In this document: positions 6,396 through 15,800 of the stretch, piece by piece | Layout of the letters: each line of letters starts with the position of its first letter | Position numbering within the stretch: position 1 is the stretch's first letter | Source: a virus | Length of the DNA: 35,871 nt | Direction: 5' to 3' (one strand) | IMG/VR virus record: IMGVR_UViG_3300002514_003933 | Coordinates: 31,866 to 67,736 of that record | Notes under the pieces: model-generated | What the model saw: the letters and a program-made list of their open reading frames with translations, nothing else | Database searches by the model: none | What the model was told of the DNA's origin: nothing | Program-made: the position numbers and the translations under genes

Positions 6396-8426
6396 ATGGA
6401 CCAACCACGCCCCCCCGCCGCACACAATACAGATGGCCTACAGACGCTTCCGGGGACGGTTTTCCATGCGGACCTCAAACCTACCTTCTCCTTCGCCAAC
6501 CCCCTCTCCCAGTTCGTGATCACACGCTCCTACCTGCGATGGCGGGAAGAGGACTCTCGGCGTGAGGTCTACCCCGAAGCGGTGGACCGATATGTGGATT
6601 TCATCGACCGGAATCGGGACATTCCATCAGCGGTGTTGAAGTCAGTGCGTGAGGGGATGCTGGAGATGGGGACGCTGCCGTCGATGCGGGCATTGTGGTC
6701 GGCTGGTCCTGCGGCAGAGCGCGACAACACGATGATCTACAACTGCTCCTTCCTGCCGATGGACAACCTGCGGGCCTTCGCGGAGATGCTCTACATCTTG
6801 ATGATGGGCACTGGCGTTGGCTACTCCGTCGAACGGAAGTTCGTCAGCAATCTACCGTTGGTTGCCCCCCGTAACGGGAAGACAGTCTCGTACCTGATCC
6901 CAGACTCAACGGAGGGTTGGGCCGACGCGGTGTTCCACGGACTCACCTCCATGTGGAAGGGCTATACGGTCGAGTTCGACTACTCCCTGATCCGACTTGA
7001 AGGTTCACGGTGCATGACGAAAGGGGGCAGGGCTTCCGGGCCAAAACCTCTACGTCTTCTCTTGGAGTTCTGCCAGGAGGTCATCGACGGGGCCTCGGGC
7101 CGACACCTGACCTCGTTGGAGGTCAGCGACATTTGCTGCATGATCGGAGAGATCGTCAAGGCAGGGGGTGTGCGTCGTGCTGCTCTCATCTGCTTCTCTG
7201 ACCCTGACGACGAGGAGATGCGCCACGCGAAAGACTGGAGCCGAGGCAAGTTTCCCGAGCACCGATACATGGCGAACCTGTCTGCATTCTGGAGCGATAA
7301 GCCTGACCGTCAGACCTTCGATGCAGAGTGGGCCGCCCTACGGAACAGCGGCAGCGGTGAGCGTGGGTTTTACATGATCCCGAGCGCCAAGCGTCGAGAA
7401 CGCCGTGGAGACATGCGCTCCAACCCGTGTGGGGAGATCCTACTCCGCTACGCGGTAGCGGAAGACCCCTGGACCGGCGAAGGGGGTGGAGGCCAGTTCT
7501 GCAATCTCTCGGCTGCTGTCATGCGAGCCGACGACACTGTTCATTCCTTCGCTGAAAAGGTCAAGGTGGCTACTTGGATCGGCGCGATTCAAGCGTCCTT
7601 CACCCACTTCCCGTACCTCCGTCCGGCTTGGAAGAAGCACTGTGATGAGGACCGGCTCCTGGGAGTGGACATTACCGGGCACTGTGACAACCCCACCCTG
7701 TCCAATGACCCCAAGGCCATGACCTACTTCAACCGCGTGGCCCTGGAAACTGCTGCCGCAGCCTCGGCTCACCTCAACATTCCGATGCCCGCTTCGGTGG
7801 CCTGTGGGAAGCCGAGTGGCAACAGTTCACAGGCTGTGGATTGTGCGAGCGGGTTCCACACACGGTGGTCACCGTTCTACATCCGTCGCGTGCGGGTCAG
7901 TGCCACCGATCCTCTCTTCCACCTCATTCGCGACTCGGGTGCTCCTGTCCACAAGGACGTGAAATACAAGGACGGACCTGATGATGAATGTCCTACATGG
8001 GTGGTCGAGTTCCCCGTGAAGGCCCCCAAGGGGTGCATGACCCGCGACGATGAGACTGCTTTGGAACAGCTTGGACGCTACCTTCACATCATGCAGACGT
8101 GGTGCTCTCGGCGCGGCCACAACCAGAGTGCCACCGTCTACGTTCGTGACCATGAGTGGGACGAGGTAGGGAACTGGCTCTACACGCACTTCGATGAAGT
8201 GACCGGCCTCTCGTTTCTCCCCTACGATGGGGGCAACTACGAACTCGCCCCCTACACGAAGATCACCGAGGAAGAATACCTACGGTTGAGTGAGGACTTT
8301 CCCACCGTCGATTACGGACTCCTCTCCCGCTACGAGACAGAGGACATGGGCCAGGGCGCACAGACCCTTGCTTGCATGGGGGGTTCCTGCGAGATTGACT
8401 TCGATGCCCACGCCAGCACCCCCTAA
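6396..8426 (+). CDS. nrdJ: Class II (adenosylcobalamin-dependent) ribonucleotide reductase, monomeric RTPR type
   Basis: The 676-residue enzyme reduces ribonucleoside triphosphates to deoxy forms without oxygen, using B12 to make a thiyl radical. Diagnostic residues are present. YNCS with Cys117 and CNLS with Cys369 give the disulfide-forming pair. NPCGE (343-347) gives the radical Cys345 and catalytic Glu347. CMGGSC at the C terminus (Cys660, Cys665) is the re-reducing pair. PSGNSSQAVDC and FYIRRVR match the Lactobacillus-type monomeric reductase. It starts at ATG after GAGAGGAA, 57 bases after the delta-like gene. It supplies DNA precursors for phage replication and depends on host cobalamin. 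Confidence 0.95.
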   Translation: MDQPRPPAAHNTDGLQTLPGTVFHADLKPTFSFANPLSQFVITRSYLRWREEDSRREVYPEAVDRYVDFIDRNRDIPSAVLKSVREGMLEMGTLPSMRALWSAGPAAERDNTMIYNCSFLPMDNLRAFAEMLYILMMGTGVGYSVERKFVSNLPLVAPRNGKTVSYLIPDSTEGWADAVFHGLTSMWKGYTVEFDYSLIRLEGSRCMTKGGRASGPKPLRLLLEFCQEVIDGASGRHLTSLEVSDICCMIGEIVKAGGVRRAALICFSDPDDEEMRHAKDWSRGKFPEHRYMANLSAFWSDKPDRQTFDAEWAALRNSGSGERGFYMIPSAKRRERRGDMRSNPCGEILLRYAVAEDPWTGEGGGGQFCNLSAAVMRADDTVHSFAEKVKVATWIGAIQASFTHFPYLRPAWKKHCDEDRLLGVDITGHCDNPTLSNDPKAMTYFNRVALETAAAASAHLNIPMPASVACGKPSGNSSQAVDCASGFHTRWSPFYIRRVRVSATDPLFHLIRDSGAPVHKDVKYKDGPDDECPTWVVEFPVKAPKGCMTRDDETALEQLGRYLHIMQTWCSRRGHNQSATVYVRDHEWDEVGNWLYTHFDEVTGLSFLPYDGGNYELAPYTKITEEEYLRLSEDFPTVDYGLLSRYETEDMGQGAQTLACMGGSCEIDFDAHASTP

Positions 8427-8461
8427 ACAGCGGTGTCCGTGATGATTGCGCGAGCGGCCAC

Positions 8462-8483
8462 AGGGGTCTGAAAGGCGACCCCT
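8462..8483 (+). terminator. Hairpin after the reductase gene
   Basis: AGGGGTC and GACCCCT form a perfect 7-bp stem around an 8-base loop, 36 bases after the nrdJ stop and 16 bases before the next ATG. There is no U-run, so it may attenuate or process the transcript rather than end it. Confidence 0.35.
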
Positions 8484-8499
8484 CCGGGTAAGGTGCAGC

Positions 8500-8892
8500 A
8501 TGGAAAACAAAACCCCCGAAGCTGATGTGGAAGTCGTGCGTCTCATCTTGGAGATGAGGCACAACCTCAACGACGGTTCCCTCCAGACCTCACATCGCCC
8601 AGCCTCGGACACTGATGCAGAAGTGATGGGGGGGTGGCCCTCTGGGGGTCTGGCCCAAGCAGGTCATTCTCTGTTCGTGGAGATGCTTCGGCATGAAGCC
8701 TATCTCTTGGCTCTCGTCACGATTTCCGAGCGGGAGAATGGATCCGCAGAGCCCCTGGACCGGAAGGACTTGGCCGAACGAGTCCGACTACGACTACTTC
8801 GGATGACCGACACCTTCATAGATGCGGCGTGTGAGGAAGTTCTGGTTCGGGTGGGTGCGCTGGCTACCCCCGCTGTATCTGACTCGGCGTAG
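8500..8892 (+). CDS. Hypothetical helical protein
   Basis: The start is taken at ATG 8500 (130 residues, MENKTPEADVEV) with AAGG upstream; the frame extends further only through a TTG start. The protein is predicted to be mostly helical and acidic at the N terminus, with a central glycine-rich loop and a long charged C-terminal helix (ERVRLRLLRMTDTFIDAACEE in part). It has no recognised domain. It is the last gene of the rightward operon and converges on the leftward gene at 8930 with a 37-base gap. Confidence 0.55.
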   Translation: MENKTPEADVEVVRLILEMRHNLNDGSLQTSHRPASDTDAEVMGGWPSGGLAQAGHSLFVEMLRHEAYLLALVTISERENGSAEPLDRKDLAERVRLRLLRMTDTFIDAACEEVLVRVGALATPAVSDSA

Positions 8893-8929
8893 GTCCGTCG
8901 TTGGTGGGCATTGGCCTCTCCTTTAGCGG

Positions 8930-9307
8930 TTATCTCGGGTAGAAGCCGATGTTCCAGTTGGTGTTGTCTTCCATCTCGTAGCCCAGCTTCTTGGCGATGG
9001 CCCTCACCGCCTTGCGGTGAGGTTCAGCCATGCGTGACCCGTAGTAGAAATAGTCATACCCAGCCCCATCAAAGTGGAGCACCACATCGGCCCCCGCTTC
9101 GTCCTTGGCCCGGTCCCCGATCCAAACACCGGCATCCGCTACGGGGTCATACTTGCCCCCCTTCCCCCACTTGGGGTCATCCATCATCTGCTCGGATTCG
9201 ATTTGGATGGAGTGGAGGTATGCCTCCAGGGCTTCTTTGAGGCGGCGGGTGTTTCGTGCCGCTTGGAACGCACGGGCCACTCGCCGGGTACTGGGTTGGT
9301 CAGACAT
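8930..9307 (-). CDS. Small RVA-tagged protein
   Basis: The 125-residue protein begins MSDQPSTRRVARAFQAA, an N-terminal tag related to the RVAARYL module. The body has a helical segment and then an alpha/beta region (AGADVVLHFDGAGYDYFYYG, KLGYEMEDNTNWNIGFYPR), which I do not recognise as an enzyme. GGAG precedes the ATG by nine bases. It follows the zinc protease gene in the same leftward cluster. By tag and position it may be a packaged or virion-associated protein. Confidence 0.65.
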   Translation of the reverse strand: MSDQPSTRRVARAFQAARNTRRLKEALEAYLHSIQIESEQMMDDPKWGKGGKYDPVADAGVWIGDRAKDEAGADVVLHFDGAGYDYFYYGSRMAEPHRKAVRAIAKKLGYEMEDNTNWNIGFYPR

Positions 9308-9359
9308 ACGAGAAGTCTCCTCTACGCCACACCAATCAATAGAGGACTTACCGCACCCC

Positions 9360-10181
9360 TCAAAAGCGAGCCTTCATGTCCTCATACTTGGCAGGGGCTA
9401 CTCGTCGTAGGCGGCTCGGCTCCATCTCCAAAGCCTGAAACGTCTCGGCAAAGTCCTCCGAGGCGTTCGTGTCCGCGTATGCCGAAATGTATGGTTCATG
9501 GCCGTAGGGGTCCGAGGACCAAGCGGTCACCACCAGATTCAACTTGTCCTCCAGTGCGTGCCCGAGTTCATGGACAATGTGGGAGCGCCAGGGGGGAACG
9601 CTTTGGGACACAGAGTGGAAACCACTCTTTCCGAGCACTAAACGCATCACGCCACCGGCCCGCCAAGAGGCATCCTCGGTGCTCTTGTTGCGCCCGACCA
9701 GCATCACCTCCTTGACTTCCGACTGCCAGAGGCGGGCAGCCCGCTTGGGCAACTTGGAGACGGCTTTGGTGATCGCCAACAATGCCGGGGCCAAGTGGTG
9801 GTCGTTGTCCCAGTCAATGCGGGATGTGGTCGTGTGTTTCCCCGTTGCCTGCTCAAAGGCGCGTAGTGCTTCGTAGAATGTCGGACCTACCTTCCTTTTC
9901 CGTGCTCGGGGGGGTCGAACTTTCTTCAACACCGCGATCTCGTCGGAGTCCACATCGTATGAGGTCAAGTAGTCCCACAGTTCACCTACTGGGAACGGGT
10001 CAAGGTTCCCGAACCCGGAGGACTTGATCATCTGCCGCAGGACGCGGGCGGCAGGACTACTCTCCCCCCACCCTGTGGGGTCACCCTCGGCTGCCTTGAT
10101 GAGTTTTTCCAGATAGGGCAGCGTCCAGTTGGCTTGGGACTTCGCCCACCGGGAAGCTACACGTTGGCTTGAAGGGGTCAT
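9360..10181 (-). CDS. Zincin-like metalloprotease with RVA N-terminal tag
   Basis: The start chosen is ATG 10181 (273 residues, MTPSSQRVASRWAKS), seven bases after the stop of the upstream gene and with GAGG nearby; the longer frame would run into that gene. RVASRW at residues 7-12 is a tag of the shared type. The catalytic motif HELGH is at 204-208, preceded by a hydrophobic strand, and NASEDFAETFQAL near the C terminus supplies the downstream acidic helix typical of zincins. It likely cleaves a protein in the host or virion. Tag plus protease again fits the injected effector theme. Confidence 0.75.
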   Translation of the reverse strand: MTPSSQRVASRWAKSQANWTLPYLEKLIKAAEGDPTGWGESSPAARVLRQMIKSSGFGNLDPFPVGELWDYLTSYDVDSDEIAVLKKVRPPRARKRKVGPTFYEALRAFEQATGKHTTTSRIDWDNDHHLAPALLAITKAVSKLPKRAARLWQSEVKEVMLVGRNKSTEDASWRAGGVMRLVLGKSGFHSVSQSVPPWRSHIVHELGHALEDKLNLVVTAWSSDPYGHEPYISAYADTNASEDFAETFQALEMEPSRLRRVAPAKYEDMKARF

Positions 10182-10188
10182 CGCCGCC

Positions 10189-11514
10189 TCACAAAAGGAA
10201 CTGGGTGGAGACGTTCTCACCAGCAACAACGTGGGGGAGTTGTACCCCGAGTCGATCCACACCGACCTCATAGGCTTGAGCATTCAACGTGCTCAACATT
10301 CGGCGTTCCACCTGAAGGATGCTGGGGGACAGGCGCACCTGTGCGCCACTGATCCCAACAGTTCCCACTGGTCCTCCCGTTGGCCCCAGCACTGTGTCCA
10401 AGCGATACGTCCCAGCGTTGATCCCACTTCCAATGGTGATGGTGGTGTCCACTGGGATGAGGCTCCAATCAGGGGCCGCGCTCAATGTCACCGTATCCAC
10501 GCCAGGAGCGGTCAGAGTCCCTGTGAGAACAAGGGACGTGGAGAGGGTGTAGGTCACTGATGTTGGGTCGATGCCCCCCAGGAGAACCCTCTTTGACACC
10601 ACCCGATAGCGACCCTTGTTAGCACCAGCGGATAAGGTGAGGATTGCCCCAGCCCGGACGTTCTGGAAGGACTTGGTGGGGTCCGAAAAGTGCATCCGGT
10701 TGGTGAGGGTGTCCCCGGATCCGGTGATGCGCTGGGCACCCAGACACCACTTCCGCAGGTCGGCGTAGTAATAGGAGTCGAGATCAAGGGAAAGGCCCCC
10801 ACTGTCATCCGCGATCTTGTCGAAGGCATCGCGGAACAAGTAGGAGTACGAATAGATGACGTGCGCTGGCTTCAAGGCTGCCAGCACCAGTTCCGCGTTC
10901 TGCTGGAGAACGAAGGGGTCAGCAGGGAAGGTGTTGGGTGCTGCCCCCTCGATGAAAACGTCGATGACGAACTGGTCATCAATGGTGAAGGCCCCATCTT
11001 CATCACGAGGGGGGGACTCCAGATACCTCTCGGTGATGGTGGCCACCACATCGGGATCAAGGGCCTCTAACCCTCTTTCCAGGCTGGCTTTGGTGGCTCC
11101 GTCCAACAGAAACAACACCATCTTATGTAGGAACTGCCGATAGGCGGTGTCCCCGTCGATGGCCGGGATGCCCGAGCGGTCAGTCGCCCCTGGAAAAACG
11201 AGTGACCCCAGCACTTGCCACAAGAAGTCTGTGCGCGTGAAGTCCCAATCAGAGTCTTTGTAGACCTCGGTCCCCAAGATTTGGATCTCGGCCAACTGCT
11301 CGGCCATCGCCTGAAACTGCAACGAGTACCAGGGGCCATTGACCTGTGCGACATAGTTGCTCGGCAGCACAGACCGGAACGTCGCCAGGATCTTCTCTAC
11401 AAGATCCCGTTTCTGGGTCTTGTACGCCAACCCCGTCACAGGGTTCGGAGCGGGGTTCTGCGTCAGAGAAAACGGAGTCTCACTGGTTTTCTTTGCATCG
11501 TCGTCATGGGCCAT
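10189..11514 (-). CDS. Predicted virion (tail/baseplate-type) structural protein
   Basis: This 441-residue protein has the look of a structural component. An N-terminal helical domain (about 35-240) contains AMAEQLAEIQI and a repeated-aromatic segment (IYSYSYLF). A beta-rich C-terminal half of short hydrophobic strands follows, rich in Ser, Thr, Gly and Val (GAILTLSAGANKGRYRVVS, TVTLSAAPDW). No catalytic motif is seen. Leftward neighbours are the zinc protease (8 bases downstream) and, upstream, the HAD/2H gene. A baseplate or tail-associated role is inferred from architecture, not from a definite family match. Confidence 0.55.
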   Translation of the reverse strand: MAHDDDAKKTSETPFSLTQNPAPNPVTGLAYKTQKRDLVEKILATFRSVLPSNYVAQVNGPWYSLQFQAMAEQLAEIQILGTEVYKDSDWDFTRTDFLWQVLGSLVFPGATDRSGIPAIDGDTAYRQFLHKMVLFLLDGATKASLERGLEALDPDVVATITERYLESPPRDEDGAFTIDDQFVIDVFIEGAAPNTFPADPFVLQQNAELVLAALKPAHVIYSYSYLFRDAFDKIADDSGGLSLDLDSYYYADLRKWCLGAQRITGSGDTLTNRMHFSDPTKSFQNVRAGAILTLSAGANKGRYRVVSKRVLLGGIDPTSVTYTLSTSLVLTGTLTAPGVDTVTLSAAPDWSLIPVDTTITIGSGINAGTYRLDTVLGPTGGPVGTVGISGAQVRLSPSILQVERRMLSTLNAQAYEVGVDRLGVQLPHVVAGENVSTQFLL

Positions 11515-11552
11515 AAACGAATACCTCTACGGTGGGAGCCTTGATAGAGAGG

Positions 11553-12566
11553 CTACCCGCTACGGCCCAAGCGAGAATGCAGGAAGGCTACCCGAACTGC
11601 ACTTGCTTGCCTTCGCATGGAGCGCGGAAACATATCAATCACCCCACTGATGGCGGGGCCGCGAACACGCTCCCACCCTTTGCGGAGGAGAGTGTTGCTG
11701 TACTTGGACTGCACCGAGTCCGAGATGGACAAGGTGACATGAGGGATTCTGGAAGCGTCCGAGATGAGTCCGGGGGGAACAGAAACCACTACTGCTTGCC
11801 CATCCTCATCCTCGGCGTAGCCAATCACCTTCATGCGTACCTTCGTTCCCAGGAGATCGAGGGCACCCTCCGCTATGTTTCCCCCAAGAGCGGGGCCAAG
11901 GCAGAGGGTCACATGGTCGTTCTTGATCTTGTTGTGGGCAAAAGGGAACGCATGTGACAGGGCTGCCTTGGAAGAAGCATCAAGAAAAACCCCTACATAT
12001 CGGCACACGTCTCCGATTGGAGGGGGGTCTGACAGGAAACCACCCCCTGCTGGGCTGTCTTCTTCGCACTCGGGGTCTTTGGACTTGGCCCGGACCTGGG
12101 TGGCATGGATGTTTTCGGGGTCAATCCCCATCTTCTCCGCAACCTGCGCGAAGGCTCGGAGGTGTGAGGGTCTGTCGTCCCACATCCGCACGGTGTCGAT
12201 GAGGGGATACCGCCCCAACGTATTCCCCAGCAGCTTCTTCTTGTACCCCAGGGTGCTGCTAACGGGGGTCAGATGGACCTCATCGAAGTTGAGCCCTCGC
12301 TGTTTGAGGAGTTCTGGCACCCGGAACCGAAGACCCGAGTTTGCATTCCTCCCTGTGATCATCATGGCAAACACGTCTGGGTCGGAGATCGACTGCTTGG
12401 CACTGCTGACAGTTTGGTTGACCCACCAATCAGCCCCCGGCTTCTGTGGGACACACGGGGGGATCAGGGAGCGCACGTCGTTCCACCACTGACCATCCCA
12501 CACCGCAGGCTCATGGGGACTTCGGAACAGTGTTCCGTCGAAGTCATACAGGTGAAGTTCGGACAT
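11553..12566 (-). CDS. HAD phosphatase fused to 2H phosphoesterase, RNA-repair-like ('Swiss Army Knife' type)
   Basis: The start is ATG 12566 (337 residues, MSELHLYDFDGTLF). The N-terminal HAD domain has DFDGT (8-12), MITGR (69-73), a KKKL lysine and MWDDRPSHL, the set seen in the HAD domains of Swiss Army Knife RNA repair proteins. The C-terminal domain has two H-x-T-L motifs, DHVTL (His218) and PHVTL (His276), the signature of 2H phosphoesterases that open 2',3'-cyclic phosphates. Together they could heal cleaved RNA ends; no ligase is seen nearby. The last residues (ASAVRVAFLHSRL) resemble the RVA tag. A metabolic phosphatase is the alternative. Confidence 0.7.
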   Translation of the reverse strand: MSELHLYDFDGTLFRSPHEPAVWDGQWWNDVRSLIPPCVPQKPGADWWVNQTVSSAKQSISDPDVFAMMITGRNANSGLRFRVPELLKQRGLNFDEVHLTPVSSTLGYKKKLLGNTLGRYPLIDTVRMWDDRPSHLRAFAQVAEKMGIDPENIHATQVRAKSKDPECEEDSPAGGGFLSDPPPIGDVCRYVGVFLDASSKAALSHAFPFAHNKIKNDHVTLCLGPALGGNIAEGALDLLGTKVRMKVIGYAEDEDGQAVVVSVPPGLISDASRIPHVTLSISDSVQSKYSNTLLRKGWERVRGPAISGVIDMFPRSMRRQASAVRVAFLHSRLGRSG

Positions 12567-12604
12567 AGGCGGTGCTCTCTCATTCTCGTGTGCCCATAGC
12601 ATGA

Positions 12605-12643
12605 GTACCGGGGGTACAGATGAAGCGCACCCCCTCGGTATAG
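12605..12643 (+). promoter_or_regulatory. Putative promoter/operator of the 12661 gene
   Basis: The region contains the palindrome GTACCGGGGGTAC (12605-12617), CACCCC, and GGTATAGT (12637-12644), which resembles the TATAGG element found at 21117 and 24175. No standard -35 hexamer is visible. The divergent gene at 12566 would also read from this area. Confidence 0.35.
12612..12633 (+). repeat. 22-base exact repeat, copy 1
   Basis: These 22 bases (core GATGAAGCGCACCCC) occur exactly again in inverted orientation at 34923-34944. Each copy lies shortly upstream of a gene start in the same relative orientation: 28 bases before ATG 12661 here, and 15 bases before ATG 34907 in the other. It also reads GTDEAHP in the frame of the downstream gene in both places. 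A shared regulatory site or a leader peptide is possible. It partly overlaps a GTACC-GGG-GGTAC palindrome (12605-12617). Confidence 0.6.
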
Positions 12644-12660
12644 TGGGGCAGGAGATACCT

Positions 12661-12882
12661 ATGAGATCGAAAGGCGAAGAGGCGTTCATCAACCAGATGA
12701 CTCGGAAGGTGATGATCAAGTGGGCCGACCACTGCTTGAAAAACCCTCTGGGTTCCATCCCGGTTTCGGGGCCTTGCCCCTACCACCACCATGCACTGAC
12801 AAAGGGCTGGATCACCAAGAAAGAGCCCCGTCGGCTCACGTCGAAGGGATGGGGTGTCGCCGCCGCCTTCCTCAAACGGTAG
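12661..12882 (+). CDS. Small winged-helix-like basic protein
   Basis: The ATG at 12661 follows AGGAG by seven bases; this gives 73 residues. The C-terminal half (HALTKGWITKKEPRRLTSKG) has the helix-wing pattern of a small winged-helix DNA-binding domain, and the protein is strongly basic. An in-frame ATG at 12601 would add 20 residues including the repeated GTDEAHP stretch but lacks a ribosome site. Its stop TAG abuts the stop of the convergent 1247-residue gene in GGTAGCTACC, with no bases between. A transcription regulator is the inferred role. Confidence 0.6.
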   Translation: MRSKGEEAFINQMTRKVMIKWADHCLKNPLGSIPVSGPCPYHHHALTKGWITKKEPRRLTSKGWGVAAAFLKR

Positions 12883-15800
12883 CTACCAATCGCTGGAGTT
12901 CTGGAGCATCATCCGTCGGAGGTTGTTGATCCCTCGGTCAGCCCGACGGGCCTTCCCAACGGTGGCCCACCGCTTCTTGAACTCCGAAAGAGAGTACACA
13001 GGGGCCTTGTACTTGGAACCGAACTGACGACCTGTAAGGTCAATGACCCAATCCCCCCAGACGACGACCACATGGGAGAGGGGTTTCTCGCCTTTCTTGT
13101 GGGCTTTGTCCCCCGAAAGCATGACCCAGAGGTCATTGGCATCCTTCCCGAGAGGAGGGATGAACCCCTGACCGGCCCATATCTGAAGCCCCACGCCAGT
13201 CTGGTCCTCAAACCAGTCCGCGAAGACGTTTGACATCATGTCGCAGTCGCCACGGTTGAGGTCACAGGTTCCAGGCGTGTAGTTGTTTTCCCGCCCAAAG
13301 TCATCCACCCAGTTCTCGACCTCCTCGCTGGAGTCGGGGGTGTGTGCCCTCTTTCGGTACTGGGGTAACTGCCCCCGAGCCACACGCGGATTCTTCATCA
13401 CCGCAACCACGTCGCCACTTGATGGAAACTCCTTGGCTAAAGAGTGCCAAACCCGCATCGCGTCTGGTGACGTGCCCGAACCCCCGTCACACTTATAGGG
13501 CATGAAAAGAAATGGTCCGACCTTCTTGAACCAAGCCCCCATCAGTGCCTTATACATCTTCTTGCCGAGCCCATACCCCCGAAACTCCTCCTCGGTGATG
13601 AACGCTTTGAAGACGGCCAGCGCGGTGATGTATCGCCACACCTCACCATCGCTGCGCTTCCATTCTCCCGTCACCAACTCGGGGAAGCGTTCAGCCAACG
13701 CGGTAACGTCCCGAGGGCAGTCCTTCTCTTCTGGATAACGGACCTTGTGGGCGTTCATGCCGCCAATGCGCTTACCGCCATACCGCATTTCCACAGCCAC
13801 AGCATCGCTACTGGATCGGATCTTGAACTTTACTTTGCTGGGGTCAATGTCCACGACGGGATGGCGAGCAGCGACACGGGAAGCAGAAACGGATGCGGAG
13901 GCCCTTTGCACGCCCACAACCTCGACCTGTCTCGGGGAGAAGACAAACACGTTCTGCTCACCATCTCCCGTGACATAAGCCGCGTCGTAACCGTTCTTTT
14001 TGAGCCACCGCTTGAACTCCGTCGTTTCAATCACATCGTAATCCATACGGAGCACCTGCGACCAAAGACTCGGATACCCGTCAAGCAGATCGTCTTCATC
14101 AATGCCGGGAAACACCTTGCCCCCTACGAGGTCGTCGTACAGGGCCTTCCCCTCTTGGGTCAGAGCGTCACGTTCGGGGGGCCAGTACCGAGATTCCCGA
14201 TACAAGTTGGCGCTATCAAACACCTTGCGCCACTTCAGCCGCGCCGTGTAGATGACCCCCTTCGGTCCTTGGGCGTGCATCTTTGCAAAGGACTTGGAGG
14301 GCGAGAAGAACAGAGGCACTTCGGAGGGGTCAGACCCAAACGTGTGGCTCTCAAAGGTCTTGAACTCTTCAAAACGCTTTTCAGTCCCGTGATACCAAAG
14401 TCGGGCAGCGGTGCGGGCCATGAGTGCCCCAAACAACCGATCCTCGGCCTTGCGCCCACCCCATTCCCTGACGATCTGGGACACCGAGTATCGCTGCTTC
14501 CCATATCCAGCGACCGTCACGACAGTAGTCTCGGGGTCAAGCTGCTTCTTGACCACACAGTTGATGATGAGGTCTGCGGCTGACTCCCAAGCGTGCGGGG
14601 AAACAAGGTGATCTCTCCCCTCAAAGTTCAGAAAGTTCGCCACCCTCACCCAACCTTGGTCAACCAGAAAACTGGTCCACGGATGGTCGATCTCATAGAG
14701 TTCATCGGGATAGTATTCCCTGTAGCGTTTCACAAACGAACGCAGCATCGAGGGCGTAGATCGTATCTTTTCCTCGGCCCAGACATCGTGCATAAGGGGA
14801 ACCAAATGAACCTTCCCCTTGGGGTCAATCCATGAATGAGAGGGAAGCCGCAGATTGCAGTCTGCGACGAGGTAGCGGGCAGCGACTCGACTTGCGCTGG
14901 CGGCAACCTCTCGGCTTTGTTGAGCGAGGGTTTCACGGAATCGGTCGGCGTAACGCTGTGCTGCGCGTCCTTGGAACCCCGCCCCCTCAATCAGTTCCAG
15001 TAATGTGTCAGAACGCCCCGGAATCATCGAGATTTCAGCGTGCATGGTGAGCGTCTTCTCGATGCGTTCACGGCTCATTGGCTTGCCGGGTTTTCCATAG
15101 GCTACCCCGAGGGCTTCTATGAACTCGTCATAGTCGTAGTTGGGGTAGGAGAGGTCAATGCCCAGATCCCGCAGGGGGTCTTGCTTGTCCCGTGGGTTGG
15201 CCGAGGGGTCCAGCCCCAGATCGAGGAACTCCTTACGGGAATACCACTGTCCCGGCTCATTCTGGCCCGGTGCGTGCCAAACCCGTTTGATCTGGCGCGG
15301 TGCGACGAGCCCTTGAAGTAGCGCCTGCGGTTCATGTCCCTGTGTCAATGTCTGGGACAAGTAAGGCCGAAAGGAGTCGGGGTACTTGTCTCGCCAAATC
15401 TCTTCCCTTCTGGGATCATCCCGTCCAGTGACCCCGGAGTAGTCCGTGCCGTGGAGGTTCTTGGCCCGGACCACCATTTCCAGCACGGTTGGTCCATACG
15501 AGGCGAAGTTGCGTGCCGTGCGGAAGGTGGGGGTGACGAACAGCCCTTTATGACGCGGCCCCCCGAACTGTCGGGACTTGACTCTCGTAGAGTCGAACCC
15601 GTTGAGTAGTTTCGGGGCCGTGGACAGCGTAGTGCCGTGGTAGACGGTCAGCCAGTCGTTCGGCTTCAACGCTTTGAGGTTGGCTGCAACCACGATCCGA
15701 GGCACCGGACCACAGGCGGCATCGAGATAACGAGCAGTGACTCGGGAAGCCAAGCGGGCCAGCAAACCTTCCCACATTTTCTCCTCCGTGGCCTTGGAAC

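Noticed and set aside
13747-14583. 278-codon open frame on the plus strand opposite the 1247-residue gene
   Set aside because: It has no ribosome site and no protein-like domain pattern, and it lies fully inside a well-supported gene on the other strand.
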